A DNA stretch of 55,874 nucleotides from Scybalousia_A sp052170555 (GTDB lineage: Bacteria; Bacteroidota; Bacteroidia; Bacteroidales; P3), in the NCBI GenBank assembly GCA_052170555.1, contig JBQNAI010000012.1:1-55874 (forward strand), written 5' to 3'. A program made the position numbers and the translations under genes. This document shows, one piece after another, positions 35,901 to 45,057 of the stretch; the first letter of the stretch is position 1, and the number at the start of each line of letters is the position of its first letter. The notes under the pieces are model-generated. The model made no database searches. It was given only the letters and a program-made list of their open reading frames with translations, and was not told the DNA's origin.

Positions 35901-36361
35901 TTTCTATTTGGTATGGACATACTTCATATATATAGGTTCCTTCTGTTGTTTGGGAGCTCCTTAGCCATTAGAAATGATGCCAAGCTTCTTGATTTTTAGA
36001 TATTGTGGATTGAATTATGAGAGGTTGTAATACAAAATTTTGAACCGAATATTAATGATAGTGATTCAATTAATCAGGATTTTTGTGCAAAGTCTATAAT
36101 GATGATGATAATGTCGTGTAGGTTGATGTAAAAAACTTTATTCCAATTAAACAAAAAAAAAGAAATAAATCTGAAAGAATTTGATAAAAAGATATAGTAA
36201 AGGGCTAGTATAACCCTTTTTAATTAATCTTGATACTGACTTCACTCAAAGACTGGGATTTGTTAGATTCATAAAAATGGATGCGAAACAAAAATGGTTA
36301 TACACAAATTGAATCTATGTAGAAAAGAGAAATGTAGATAGTATTGAATAGAATGTTTGTT
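35901..36361. other. Gene-free stretch
   Basis: A+T-rich spacer between the possible remnant and the end of the radical-SAM gene. Nothing recognised. Confidence 0.55.
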
Positions 36362-37315
36362 TCAATGGTTACGAATAAAAGTATTGTTATCAAAGTCGGG
36401 CAGAACATTATCTGGAGAAGATAAATCTTGTGTATAAATTTTATGAAATCCTAATGCAAGGGCAAATTCCAATACTTCGTTATATTCTTTTTCATTTATT
36501 TTGCGATTGAGGTTGTTAAAAGGTTGCAAAAAAGGAGGTTTATACTGTGACATGAGAGATAAGGTGACATTTGGTGACAATTCCCACGCTATATTATCCA
36601 ACACCTTTTTACTATTTTCTATCTCATTGGGTAAAATCAGATGGCGAATAATCAATCCATTTTCAATATTTTCGTTTTTATCTGTCAATATAGAGGATCC
36701 TTTTTGTCTATACATTTCTTTGATAGATGCTGTTGCTATCTGCGGATAATTGGGAGCACAAGAGTATTTCATACCTAAAGAATTGTTAGCGTATTTCCAA
36801 TCTGGCAAGTATATATTCACAATATTTTCTAAATCTCTCAATGTTTCTACAGACTCATACCCACCACAATTGTATACAATTTTCGGATGTACGTTGCGTC
36901 TGTGTAATTCACGGATAATTGCTTTCATTATTGGAAGTTGATGGGTCGCAGATACGAAACCGAGTATATTTTCCGATGTTTTCAACGTGTAGATGATTTT
37001 TTCTATTGCATCATTAATTGTTGAATATAGATTTTTGGGGGTCGATTTGTTGGAAGAAATTCTATGATTCTGACAGAATATGCATTGACAATTGCAATGA
37101 GAGAAAAATACGTTGGTGATACCTTTATTTTTACTGAGTATGGGCTCTTCGCCTTTATGATTAATGATAAGGGCAATAGCTAAATCTACATTGGTATTAC
37201 AGAAGCCCATTTGGTTCTCCCACCTGTTTGTACCGCAACGACGGGGACAAAGCTTACAGTTCGCTAATTGTTTTTGTTCGTCGGAAGTTAAGTATTTCAA
37301 TAGTTCATTTGCCAT
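36362..37315 (-). CDS. Radical SAM protein, PflX/PflA-like (COG1313 type)
   Basis: A 317-residue protein with two cysteine groups. The N-terminal part has CKLCPRRCGTNRWENQMGFC, typical of the PflX-like group, and residues about 74-81 hold the radical-SAM cluster C-x3-C-x2-C in SHCNCQCIFCQN, followed by the ILGFVSATHQLPIMKAIIRE and KIVYNCGGYES segments of the partial barrel. Members are related to pyruvate-formate-lyase activating enzymes, but the target of this subgroup is not established. An in-frame ATG 18 codons earlier lies upstream of a TATCTTTGC box (37324-37332, minus), so MANELLKYL at 37315 is preferred; it is only 8 bases from that box. Confidence 0.88.
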   Translation of the reverse strand: MANELLKYLTSDEQKQLANCKLCPRRCGTNRWENQMGFCNTNVDLAIALIINHKGEEPILSKNKGITNVFFSHCNCQCIFCQNHRISSNKSTPKNLYSTINDAIEKIIYTLKTSENILGFVSATHQLPIMKAIIRELHRRNVHPKIVYNCGGYESVETLRDLENIVNIYLPDWKYANNSLGMKYSCAPNYPQIATASIKEMYRQKGSSILTDKNENIENGLIIRHLILPNEIENSKKVLDNIAWELSPNVTLSLMSQYKPPFLQPFNNLNRKINEKEYNEVLEFALALGFHKIYTQDLSSPDNVLPDFDNNTFIRNH

Positions 37316-37323
37316 AATTGCTT

Positions 37324-37332
37324 GCAAAGATA
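37324..37332 (-). promoter_or_regulatory. Likely -7 box of the radical-SAM gene
   Basis: The minus strand reads TATCTTTGC, 8 bases before the chosen ATG, suggesting a leaderless or nearly leaderless transcript. No clear -33 TTG is seen. Confidence 0.45.
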
Positions 37333-39165
37333 TGACAAATTTTATTGTTGATTCTTTTGAGTGTTTCATTTTTCAAATTTAAATTGATGGATCTCTTTTC
37401 TTATCTGAATATTAATGTAGAATATGTATTATTTGATTGTATTATTGTCTGTCTATGATTATCTTATAATTATTATAAAAAAGGTATTGGTGAAAACAAA
37501 ATTACTTTCCGTTAATACTTATTATTTTTTTTAATCTTATCATTCTCGTAATTGTAACTTGATGGTCTAGAGTATTTTTTATTAACAGTGTGTTTTATAT
37601 ATTGTTTGATTCTATAATGCCTGTTATTTGAGGATATGGAATTTTTGATTAGAATCTATCTGTATTTTGAAATCAGGATGTATTTATTCTATTTCCGGTA
37701 TTAGAATTAGAACATAAGATATTCTATTTCTCCGTAATATATTGTTCTAATAAATTTGGATATTTGTATTTTGCGATATAATTTTGTATTTGAGGTGCTT
37801 TCTATCTTTGTAATAGTAAAATCCGATCTGTTATTGTACAAAACTAAGACTACTTGTGGGTTCTGTAGGTATAAAAGTGAGGATTTATATATAGCGGAAG
37901 AGATAATATATTGTTTAGATTTCTCCGAATTTACTATACAAATATAATTATATAAGAATTTTTCTAGATATTTCTTATATTTTACGTGCATATATATTAT
38001 TCTGTTGATCCAATTTTTATTAACTTGATGAAAGAGTACAGGCTTAGAAAGAGTGAATTTTTCATGGTAATAGAGTATCTTGTGATTAAATAGCGAATGA
38101 GCAAGACAATCATTGTAACTCTAAGACATTTCTGAGTATATTCTAAGTAGTTGTCAAACTAAGCATATTTACCGCCTGTAACATCTCACATTATCTTTGC
38201 TACGATATCTCTTGTGGGTTAAATGATAATATTGCGTATAAATATTATGCTAATAATAAAAATTAATCTTTTTATTGTTACTTTGTTTTTGAATATTGTA
38301 AATTACTTTTATTTTCATATAGATAGAAAAAATTGCAACAATAATTTTAGGAAAGAGATTCCTTTTGTTATAATTTTATTACTTAGTTATACGGGACGCC
38401 TGTATTACAAGATTTTTATTTTTTGACATTCTTTCTTTGATTATCATTTAATTCGCTGTTGTCATTCAATAATTTTAGGCATAAAATGTATAAAATATTA
38501 ATATATTCGTATTTTTTAGTCGTTATATAATTGCAAAATAGACGAGTAGTTGTAATTTATTAATAAGAAATATATATTTTATATTCAATTTTTGCAAGTA
38601 TACAAATATCTTTATGAACAATATTTTCTTTTATTAGATTTATCCTAAAAAATAATTAATAAAACTTTCACCAAAATGGAGCATTTATTATTCTTATTGC
38701 GTATTCACTTTCTGGTATGAATTGTTTTTTTGTATTAAGTAAAAGATATTGGCTATGCTGGACGTGAGTAAATATCTTGGTTTGAACATATATGGATTCG
38801 GATGATTTTTATTGTATAATGAATGATATTTACAGAGTGTTGAGTGCTTGATAATGAGTTGTATAATATTAATTAATATTATGGAAGATGAGATCTAAAT
38901 TAGAAATATTGGATTTTCATTCTAAAATATACCTAGAAATATATTCTCAAATGTATAAAAAATCCGAATTAAGAATTTTGCTATTGCTATGTGGACAGCA
39001 ATATTAACGGCTCTGATTTTATCTTCATATTCCTGTTGTGCTATAATTCGCTACCAAAGTAAGTAATCTTATAAGTACAAATTTGTAAAAATCATATCAA
39101 TCTATACGAATAATGGTACGATATGAAAAAATAAGCTTATTTTCACTATACTTGCTCTTTTGATA
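37333..39165. other. Long A+T-rich desert, 1.8 kb
   Basis: The longest stretch without a supported gene. Frames of 94 codons (37707-37991, minus) and 67 codons (38223-38426, plus) exist, but their products are low-complexity Ile/Lys/Tyr/Phe-rich text without recognisable features. No tRNA, repeat of the palindrome family or strong hairpin was found. Confidence 0.55.
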
Positions 39166-41007
39166 TTATTGAATAGTGTATATAATCTTGGTATCTTTAG
39201 AAATAGTAAAAGAAAGTCTATCTTGACGGATACCACTTTTTATAAGATAATCTTTTAAAGCGATAGCCATCTTCTCGTTTGAAGTTATATTGATACGAAG
39301 TCTTGTTGATGATTTTAAAAAAATGATGAAACTGTCCAAAATGATCTGTGAAATATCATCAAAATGAACACCGTTAGTATCAAAATTGATACAGTTCAAT
39401 TCAATTGAGCTTCCAGTTTCCAAAGCTTTTTGTTTGATAGTAATATTTTTAGATGCAGCATTGAGTTTGGTTACATAAAACATGTAACCCTTCTGATCCA
39501 ATAAACATATATAATCTTTATCTTTACGAATAACAAATTTGATATTAGGATGGTTATCTGCAACATAATAAGAAATATTTTCGCTATTATCGGTAGTTAA
39601 AAGTGATAAAGAAATATCGCCATGTAGTGTTTTTTGTATATCCGCATCAACTAAAACTCGTTCTTCTGCTTGAAATTTTTTGTCTAGTGTGAAAAGATTT
39701 AGTTCATAAAATTTATTATTTATATTTTTGAATGTTGAATATGCCGTTTTGCCATCCAAACTTATACCCATTGCACGTTCATTAGCCTCCGTATTAATGG
39801 GATAACCTATATTCTGTGCCGAAGAATCCTTTTGAATATCATAGACAAAGATATCGCTACCACCTAAGGTTTGTCTGCCATTAGACAGAAAATAAAGATG
39901 AGAATTATCCGCCGCTATAAAAGGATAGGTTTCGTCCCCAAAGGTATTAACATTGCGACCCATATTGGTTGGTTCGCTCCATGTGTCTTTTCCTGTACGT
40001 TTACACAACCAAATATCATATCCTCCTTTGCCACCGGAACGATTGCTAACAAAATATAATGTGTTACCATCAGCACTTATGCATGGAGAAAACTCGTCGT
40101 AAGTATTAGTATTGATATTTATCGGTTTGGCATTGGAAAAGTAGTCTTTCAACCGTTCGCAATAGTATATATCCCAAGATTCATTATCTTTTATATTACT
40201 TTTGACTGAATAAAAAATGTAATTATTATCTGCTGTAATAGAAACTCCCGACAATGGAAATGTATTATTGAACGGATCTTCCAAAATAAATCCTTTATCA
40301 TAAAATCCCGTAGAATCTAACAAACTCCGTTGTAAATAACGATTGGTAAAGGTACTTACCTCTGCCGAAAAAGAATCATAGGAAGTGTCCTTCCTTATCT
40401 CCTCTCTTATAAAATATATCTCTTGTTTATCCCATGTGATAAATGGTTCATAATAGTTCTTATTCTTTGCTAAAAAATTAATTTTTTGAGGGTTAAATGG
40501 GACTTTGTTATTCATAGTCGTGCTCAAAAAATCACTCCAATTTATATAATTGATAGCAATCTTTTGCAAGGAATCGTAATTATTATTTTGGCTTGTAAGA
40601 GACATGAATGTTTCAAAATTTTGGGAGGCCTCAGTATAATGTTCTTTCGTGTAATCTATTATACCTAAGTAATAATGAAGATAAGGATGTGAAAAATTAG
40701 GACATTTGTCTTTTGTTAAAGGGAAATACTTCATTATCATTGCAGTATTGTCCTTAACTACACCTATCATTCCCATTAGAAAGTATGGTGAGGCGAAATC
40801 TTCATCCTCTTTTATTATCTCTTGCAGTAGCAGTGAAGTTTGTCTATATTTCTTTTCTTTGAAATAGTTGACAGCTTTAATGTACTTTTTTATTAAGTTT
40901 TTACTTACCTCCTCTTTGCATTCATCGTAATTGAGCAAATTCTCTTCCTGAGAAAATAAAATACAGGAAAAAGATAAGGAAATTACGAGAATGCATATTT
41001 TTTTCAT
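39166..41007 (-). CDS. PorE-like TPR / beta-propeller / OmpA-like periplasmic protein
   Basis: A 613-residue protein with a signal peptide (MKKICILVISLSFSCILFSQ). Residues about 30-155 form TPR-like helices (YKAVNYFKEKKYRQTSLLL type), residues about 180-430 a PD40/WD40-like propeller with repeated blades (FSPCISADGNTLYFVSNRSG, TYPFIAADNSHLYFLSNG, MGISLDGKTAYSTF), then a small beta domain and a C-terminal OmpA-like segment (NCINFDTNGVHFDDISQIIL, ALKDYLIKSGIRQDRLSF). That order is the one of PorE, a type IX secretion component that binds peptidoglycan. The OmpA-like domain is short: the loop that carries the peptidoglycan-binding Asp and Arg (normally TDxxGxxxxNxxLSxxRA) is largely missing. It overlaps the SRPBCC gene by 4 bases (ATGA) and is coupled to it. 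Confidence 0.8.
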   Translation of the reverse strand: MKKICILVISLSFSCILFSQEENLLNYDECKEEVSKNLIKKYIKAVNYFKEKKYRQTSLLLQEIIKEDEDFASPYFLMGMIGVVKDNTAMIMKYFPLTKDKCPNFSHPYLHYYLGIIDYTKEHYTEASQNFETFMSLTSQNNNYDSLQKIAINYINWSDFLSTTMNNKVPFNPQKINFLAKNKNYYEPFITWDKQEIYFIREEIRKDTSYDSFSAEVSTFTNRYLQRSLLDSTGFYDKGFILEDPFNNTFPLSGVSITADNNYIFYSVKSNIKDNESWDIYYCERLKDYFSNAKPININTNTYDEFSPCISADGNTLYFVSNRSGGKGGYDIWLCKRTGKDTWSEPTNMGRNVNTFGDETYPFIAADNSHLYFLSNGRQTLGGSDIFVYDIQKDSSAQNIGYPINTEANERAMGISLDGKTAYSTFKNINNKFYELNLFTLDKKFQAEERVLVDADIQKTLHGDISLSLLTTDNSENISYYVADNHPNIKFVIRKDKDYICLLDQKGYMFYVTKLNAASKNITIKQKALETGSSIELNCINFDTNGVHFDDISQIILDSFIIFLKSSTRLRINITSNEKMAIALKDYLIKSGIRQDRLSFTISKDTKIIYTIQ

Positions 41008-41423
41008 ATTGTTGAGTTGTTTATTGCTCTTTGGATACCATCCATTAAGGCATCTAATCCGTTTTGCAATTGTTTTTTTACCATCATTAGCATAATGGTA
41101 TTGCCATCTATATTGGCCTCAGCCGTCAATTTACACTCTCTATCTCCTGTTTTCTCAAATAAAAGATTAACAAGAAAATTAAATCCACCCATTACCTCTT
41201 TACTGCTGCCAATTGTTATGTAATCAAATGGCTTTCTTTCTTTTATTGTCAATTCTATGTCAGCCATTCCATCTATATTGAAAGAACAAGTATCATATGT
41301 ACATTTGAAATTTTTTATTTTATCATTCGGGATAGCCCCCATATTAGTGAAATCACTCAAAGTATAAAATACTTCTTCTACACCGCGGGCAAGTTGTATT
41401 GTTTTGGACTTGATTTGTTTCAT
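41004..41423 (-). CDS. SRPBCC-family (START-like) protein
   Basis: A 139-residue protein that resembles polyketide-cyclase/START-like folds: an N-terminal strand (SKTIQLARGVEEVFYTLSDF) followed by the helix-turn FTNMGAIPND, several strands (CSFNIDGMADIELTIKERKP), and a long C-terminal helix (KKQLQNGLDALMDGIQRAI). Such small proteins are found beside pyrE in Bacteroidetes; a ligand is not known. It starts 11 bases after the pyrE stop and its own stop overlaps the start of the PorE-like gene, so pyrE, this gene and the PorE-like gene form one unit. Confidence 0.8.
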   Translation of the reverse strand: MKQIKSKTIQLARGVEEVFYTLSDFTNMGAIPNDKIKNFKCTYDTCSFNIDGMADIELTIKERKPFDYITIGSSKEVMGGFNFLVNLLFEKTGDRECKLTAEANIDGNTIMLMMVKKQLQNGLDALMDGIQRAINNSTI

Positions 41424-41434
41424 ATCTCAAAAAA

Positions 41435-42079
41435 TTATAATCTATCATCTGACCATTTTTCTGGATTCTCCCTCCATTCGTTCAATGAGGCAAGATTTTG
41501 TTTGGAAACATACTCTTCTTTTATAGCCGTCTCTATTAAGATAGAGTAGTTAGTAATAGTTTTTAATTCTACATGCTTTTCTGCAAAATTTTTCTTTGCA
41601 ATATCAAGTTCATAAGTGAATATTGCAGCCATTCCTTTAACTATCGCTCCTGCATTCCTCAAGGTATCAACGGCAAATAAAGAACTTTTGCCTGTGGAAA
41701 TCAAATCCTCTATTACAACAACTGTTTGGTTTGGATATAATGTTCCTTCAATTTGATTTTTCATACCATGTGATTTAGCTTCGGGACGAACATATACGAA
41801 AGGTTTATTAAGCTCTTGTGCTACAAGTACACCCTGTGGTATTCCTCCTGTTGCAACACCAGCAATTACTTCTACATCTTCACAAATTTCTTTTACCAAA
41901 CATACGAATTGTTCTTTAATAAACGTTCTAATAAGTGGATAGGAAAGGATTAGACGATTATCACAGTAAATTGGAGATCTGCGACCGGAGGTCCATGTAA
42001 AAGGTTGTTCAGGTGAGAGTTTTACGGCCTTAATGTTCAAAAGACGATGTGCAGCCTCTATTTGATTTTCTATATTCAT
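41435..42079 (-). CDS. pyrE: Orotate phosphoribosyltransferase
   Basis: PyrE makes orotidine monophosphate from orotate and PRPP. The 214-residue product has the N-terminal hood (LSPEQPFTWTSGRRSPIYCDNR), the VIAGVATGGIPQGVLVAQEL strand-loop, FVYVRPEAKSHGMKNQIEG with the flexible-loop Lys/His, and the PRPP-binding motif VVVIEDLISTGKSS (about residues 120-133). First gene of a three-gene minus-strand unit. Its promoter box (TAACTTTGC, 42109-42117) lies inside the first codons of the divergent Nudix gene. Confidence 0.96.
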   Translation of the reverse strand: MNIENQIEAAHRLLNIKAVKLSPEQPFTWTSGRRSPIYCDNRLILSYPLIRTFIKEQFVCLVKEICEDVEVIAGVATGGIPQGVLVAQELNKPFVYVRPEAKSHGMKNQIEGTLYPNQTVVVIEDLISTGKSSLFAVDTLRNAGAIVKGMAAIFTYELDIAKKNFAEKHVELKTITNYSILIETAIKEEYVSKQNLASLNEWRENPEKWSDDRL

Positions 42080-42106
42080 AATATATAATTATTAACTATT
42101 AAAGAT

Positions 42107-42736
42107 ATGCAAAGTTACGCAATATTTAACAAACACAACACGGTTTTTATTGCAAAAGATCTTATCGAAAATAAAAATTTTGATAAAAGACAAACAATAC
42201 ACTGTAATTCAGAAATTTTGAACTCATATGATTTTACCCAGCTTTTTGAAGACCATCAAAAAAGGGATTATCTCATCTTGACTGCATCGGAGGATATTAG
42301 TAGTATATTCGACAAAGTTACTTATGGACTTCATTTTGTGAAAGCTGCAGGAGGGATTGTACGCAATGAAGACGGAGATTATTTATTTATGCTTCGCAAT
42401 GGTTTTTGGGATTTACCCAAAGGACATTGCGAAGAAGGGGAGACTACCTCTCAAACCGCAGAACGAGAAGTATTGGAGGAGTGTGGAATGAAGCGGTTGC
42501 AAGTGAGGAATTATTTAGGATCTTCGTTTCATTCTTATGTTGTGAAGGGAAAAAGAGAAATCAAACAAACATACTGGTATAATATGTATTGTTCTGTTGA
42601 AGAGGACTTAATACCTCAGATAGAAGAAGGTATACAGCAGATAGTATGGATAAAGGACAAAGATTTGACACAAACACTTAAACAATCTTATCCAAATATT
42701 CGGTATCTATTCAAAACAATTGGCAAAAATTTCTAA
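42107..42736 (+). CDS. Nudix hydrolase
   Basis: A 209-residue protein with a complete Nudix box, GHCEEGETTSQTAEREVLEECG (about residues 105-126), preceded by AAGGIVRNEDGDYLFMLRNGFWDLPK. It hydrolyses a nucleoside-diphosphate-linked substrate that cannot be named from sequence. The first 70 residues are a Bacteroidetes-type N-terminal extension. It starts 27 bases from the pyrE start, divergently, and its first codons overlap the pyrE promoter box. Confidence 0.92.
   Translation: MQSYAIFNKHNTVFIAKDLIENKNFDKRQTIHCNSEILNSYDFTQLFEDHQKRDYLILTASEDISSIFDKVTYGLHFVKAAGGIVRNEDGDYLFMLRNGFWDLPKGHCEEGETTSQTAEREVLEECGMKRLQVRNYLGSSFHSYVVKGKREIKQTYWYNMYCSVEEDLIPQIEEGIQQIVWIKDKDLTQTLKQSYPNIRYLFKTIGKNF
42109..42117 (-). 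promoter_or_regulatory. Likely -7 box of the pyrE unit
   Basis: The minus strand reads TAACTTTGC; a TTG lies at 42136-42138 (minus), 18 bases away. The box sits inside codons 1-4 of the Nudix gene. Confidence 0.55.
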
Positions 42737-43116
42737 ATCTTATTTCGACTAAATCAAATCCATTAATGTTTTTTGTGTAGTATTTATTGTTTTGGAAGGA
42801 AGATTATAAAATTAACAAAGATTGCATGATATAGAGGCAAAATACAAAATTGAAATGAGACATTATTTTATTAATCTCACACTTAAAAAAAATAAAGTGC
42901 GAGATTGGTGGGATATTTGAAGTGAAAAATATAATAAACTGATTATTAAAATGTTGAAAGTAGTAGAAAATAATTATAGAAAAACAAGTTGCACTGGAGT
43001 ATAAGTGTTTGGACGTGTATACTTAATATATAATTGTAAGAAATGTATAAAAAATAAAAATGATGTGATTTTTCATTGAATTGAACTAAAATCTTAAAGA
43101 AATAAAAAAAAAATTG
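42737..43116. other. Gene-free stretch before ricT
   Basis: About 380 A+T-rich bases holding one diverged palindromic repeat (42871-42907). No gene seen. Confidence 0.6.
42871..42907. repeat. Diverged palindromic repeat, GTGTGA type
   Basis: TTAATCTCACACTT (42871-42884) faces AAGTGCGAGATTGG (42895-42908), pairing over 11 positions with one mismatch. The arms are a copy of the TTAATCTCACACTTTAAT unit and its partner. Confidence 0.6.
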
Positions 43117-43170
43117 TATTTTTGCAGCTCTGTAGTAAAATCTGGGTGGGTTGTATTTAATGATAAATAC
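43117..43170 (+). promoter_or_regulatory. Likely -7 box and leader hairpin of ricT
   Basis: TATTTTTGC at 43117-43125 fits TAnnTTTG. The leader of about 85 bases contains a small hairpin GTATTTA/TAAATAC (43153-43159 with 43164-43170). No clear -33 TTG. Confidence 0.45.
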
Positions 43171-43211
43171 TATTCCTCGGGTTCCATAGTAAAGGATAGG
43201 AATAATGTGTA

Positions 43212-44531
43212 ATGAATAATAAAGAAAATAATATAATAGAAGACAGTAAAAAAACTCCAGAGGATGGGAGTAAAACCCGTGAAGTACTTGGAGATGTGCT
43301 TAGAAATACGGAGAATACGGTAGAACAAAGCAGAAAAGTGATAGGTAATTCTACGGGAAATATGAAAAAGATAGAAGAAAACGGTATTCATTATACTAAG
43401 CCTAAACGTGTGGTGGATGATGTTGAGGATAAGACTTTTTTTATGCAAGAACAATATGTTCATCCTTATTTTGAAGATGATCCGACTCTAAATCTGTGCC
43501 CTAAAAAGTATAAGGAATCTCTTACCCTGATGCATGGAACTGCACAAATACCGCAGAGTTATAAAACTATCTCAAAACAGGATTTGAACTCTTGTGAGAA
43601 ACTTCACGTAACTAATTGGATGGAGAATGTTAAGCCTCCTTCGGCTCAGGGATATTTTGATTATGTTGAGGTTAGATTCAAAAATTCGCACAAGGACTTT
43701 TATCAGCATCCGGAAGGGCTGGAAATAGAAGAAGGAGATGTTGTTGCTGTAGAGGGAACGCCTGGACACGATATAGGTATTGTATCTTTGACAGGTGAGT
43801 TGTGTAGGATTCAGATGAAAAAAAAGAAGGGATTCAACATAGAGAATGTTAAAAAACTTTATAGACGAGCAAAAGCTACAGATATTGAAAAATGGTTGGA
43901 AAGTATAGCAAAAGAGGATGCTACTTTGTTTGCTACACGAAAGTTTGTGATGGAAGATAAACTTGATATGAAAATTAACGATGTAGAGTACCAGGGAGAT
44001 GGGACTAAGGCAATATTCTATTACACGGCAGAGGATAGAGTTGATTTTCGTTTGTTGATTAAGCAATTGGCTGAAGCATTCCGTATAAAAATAGAGATGA
44101 AGCAAATCGGAGCAAGGCAAGAAGCAGGTCGTTTGGGAGGAATAGGGACGTGTGGTAGAGAACTTTGTTGTTCTACATGGTTGAATAATTTTACATCAGT
44201 AGGCACTTCGGTGGCCAAGGCTCAACAATTGTTTCCTAATCCGCAGAAATTGGCAGGACAATGTGGCAAGTTGAAGTGCTGTCTTAATTATGAGTATGAT
44301 GTATATCAAGACGCATTAAAAGATTTTCCACCGATAGGTGTTGAGATAGACACTTTAAAAGGGAAAGCTATATATAGGAAAGTTGATGTTTTGAAAGGGA
44401 TATTGTGGTATTCTTATAAGGATTCGGCAGAATTTATACCTATTTCTGCTGATAACGTAAAGAAAATATTGGCTATGAATAGGGCAAAAAGAGATGTGCA
44501 AGATTTAGAATCCTTTAAAATAAATATGTAA
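43212..44531 (+). CDS. ricT: PSP1-domain protein RicT (YaaT family)
   Basis: A 439-residue protein with the PSP1 domain: VEVRFKNSHKDFYQHPEGLEIEEGDVVAVEG at about residue 150-180 and the conserved VDFRLLIKQLAEAFRIKIEMKQIGARQEAGRLGG segment (about 275-310), followed by the cysteines of IGTCGRELCCSTWL and KLKCCLNYEYDVY that bind the iron-sulfur cluster in the Ric/YaaT proteins. In Bacillus the family acts with RicA/RicF in RNA processing; in Bacteroidetes the role is open. The N-terminal 100 residues are a charged, low-complexity extension. It precedes gldH by 13 bases and so is probably the first gene of a ricT-gldH-PBP unit. Confidence 0.9.
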   Translation: MNNKENNIIEDSKKTPEDGSKTREVLGDVLRNTENTVEQSRKVIGNSTGNMKKIEENGIHYTKPKRVVDDVEDKTFFMQEQYVHPYFEDDPTLNLCPKKYKESLTLMHGTAQIPQSYKTISKQDLNSCEKLHVTNWMENVKPPSAQGYFDYVEVRFKNSHKDFYQHPEGLEIEEGDVVAVEGTPGHDIGIVSLTGELCRIQMKKKKGFNIENVKKLYRRAKATDIEKWLESIAKEDATLFATRKFVMEDKLDMKINDVEYQGDGTKAIFYYTAEDRVDFRLLIKQLAEAFRIKIEMKQIGARQEAGRLGGIGTCGRELCCSTWLNNFTSVGTSVAKAQQLFPNPQKLAGQCGKLKCCLNYEYDVYQDALKDFPPIGVEIDTLKGKAIYRKVDVLKGILWYSYKDSAEFIPISADNVKKILAMNRAKRDVQDLESFKINM

Positions 44532-44544
44532 TTGCTACTGCAAG

Positions 44545-45042
44545 ATGTTGATGCGAATGAGGATAAATATAACGAGAATGTGTTGTTTCGTTTCGTTGTT
44601 GTTACTGTTGGTTAGTTGCAATAACGATGTTACATTTGATAAAAGTAGAGCCGTGGATCCTGATGGATGGAATATGATGGACCGGCAAGTATTTGAAGTG
44701 GATATCTCGCAGAGAGATATCGTGTATTTACATCGCTTTGCGATAAATTTGAGAAATACAACAGAATACAAATACAACAATATATTTTTTTTTGTAACTA
44801 CTATTTATCCAGATGGAAGTATTACCAAAAAAGATACGGTTGAGTGTATTTTGTCCGACATAGACGGAACCTGGAAAGGGAAAGGAATGACAGATATAAA
44901 AGACAATAGGTTTTGGTTCGCAAGAAATGTAAAATTTCCACAAAAGGGTAAGTATATATTTAAAATAGAGCAAGCAACAAAAGATACCATTTTAACCGGA
45001 ATAAAAAGCGTTGGACTTCATGTGGAACGACAACCACTGTAA
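44545..45042 (+). CDS. gldH: Gliding motility lipoprotein GldH
   Basis: A 165-residue lipoprotein with signal and lipobox (CCFVSLLLLLVSC, lipid-attached Cys near residue 25). The body matches GldH: VFEVDISQRDIVYLHRFAIN, YNNIFFFVTTIYPDGSITKKDTVECILSD and GTWKGKGMTDIKDNRFWF, ending in a strand-rich segment. GldH is required for gliding and is also present in non-gliding Bacteroidetes; its exact role is unresolved. It sits between ricT and PBP1A, an arrangement also known from other Bacteroidales, and 15 bases separate it from the PBP gene. Confidence 0.92.
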   Translation: MLMRMRINITRMCCFVSLLLLLVSCNNDVTFDKSRAVDPDGWNMMDRQVFEVDISQRDIVYLHRFAINLRNTTEYKYNNIFFFVTTIYPDGSITKKDTVECILSDIDGTWKGKGMTDIKDNRFWFARNVKFPQKGKYIFKIEQATKDTILTGIKSVGLHVERQPL

Positions 45043-45057
45043 TTAAAATTTATTTTT

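Noticed and set aside
43572..44120. A 182-codon minus-strand frame inside ricT
   Set aside because: Shadow of a clear PSP1-domain gene.
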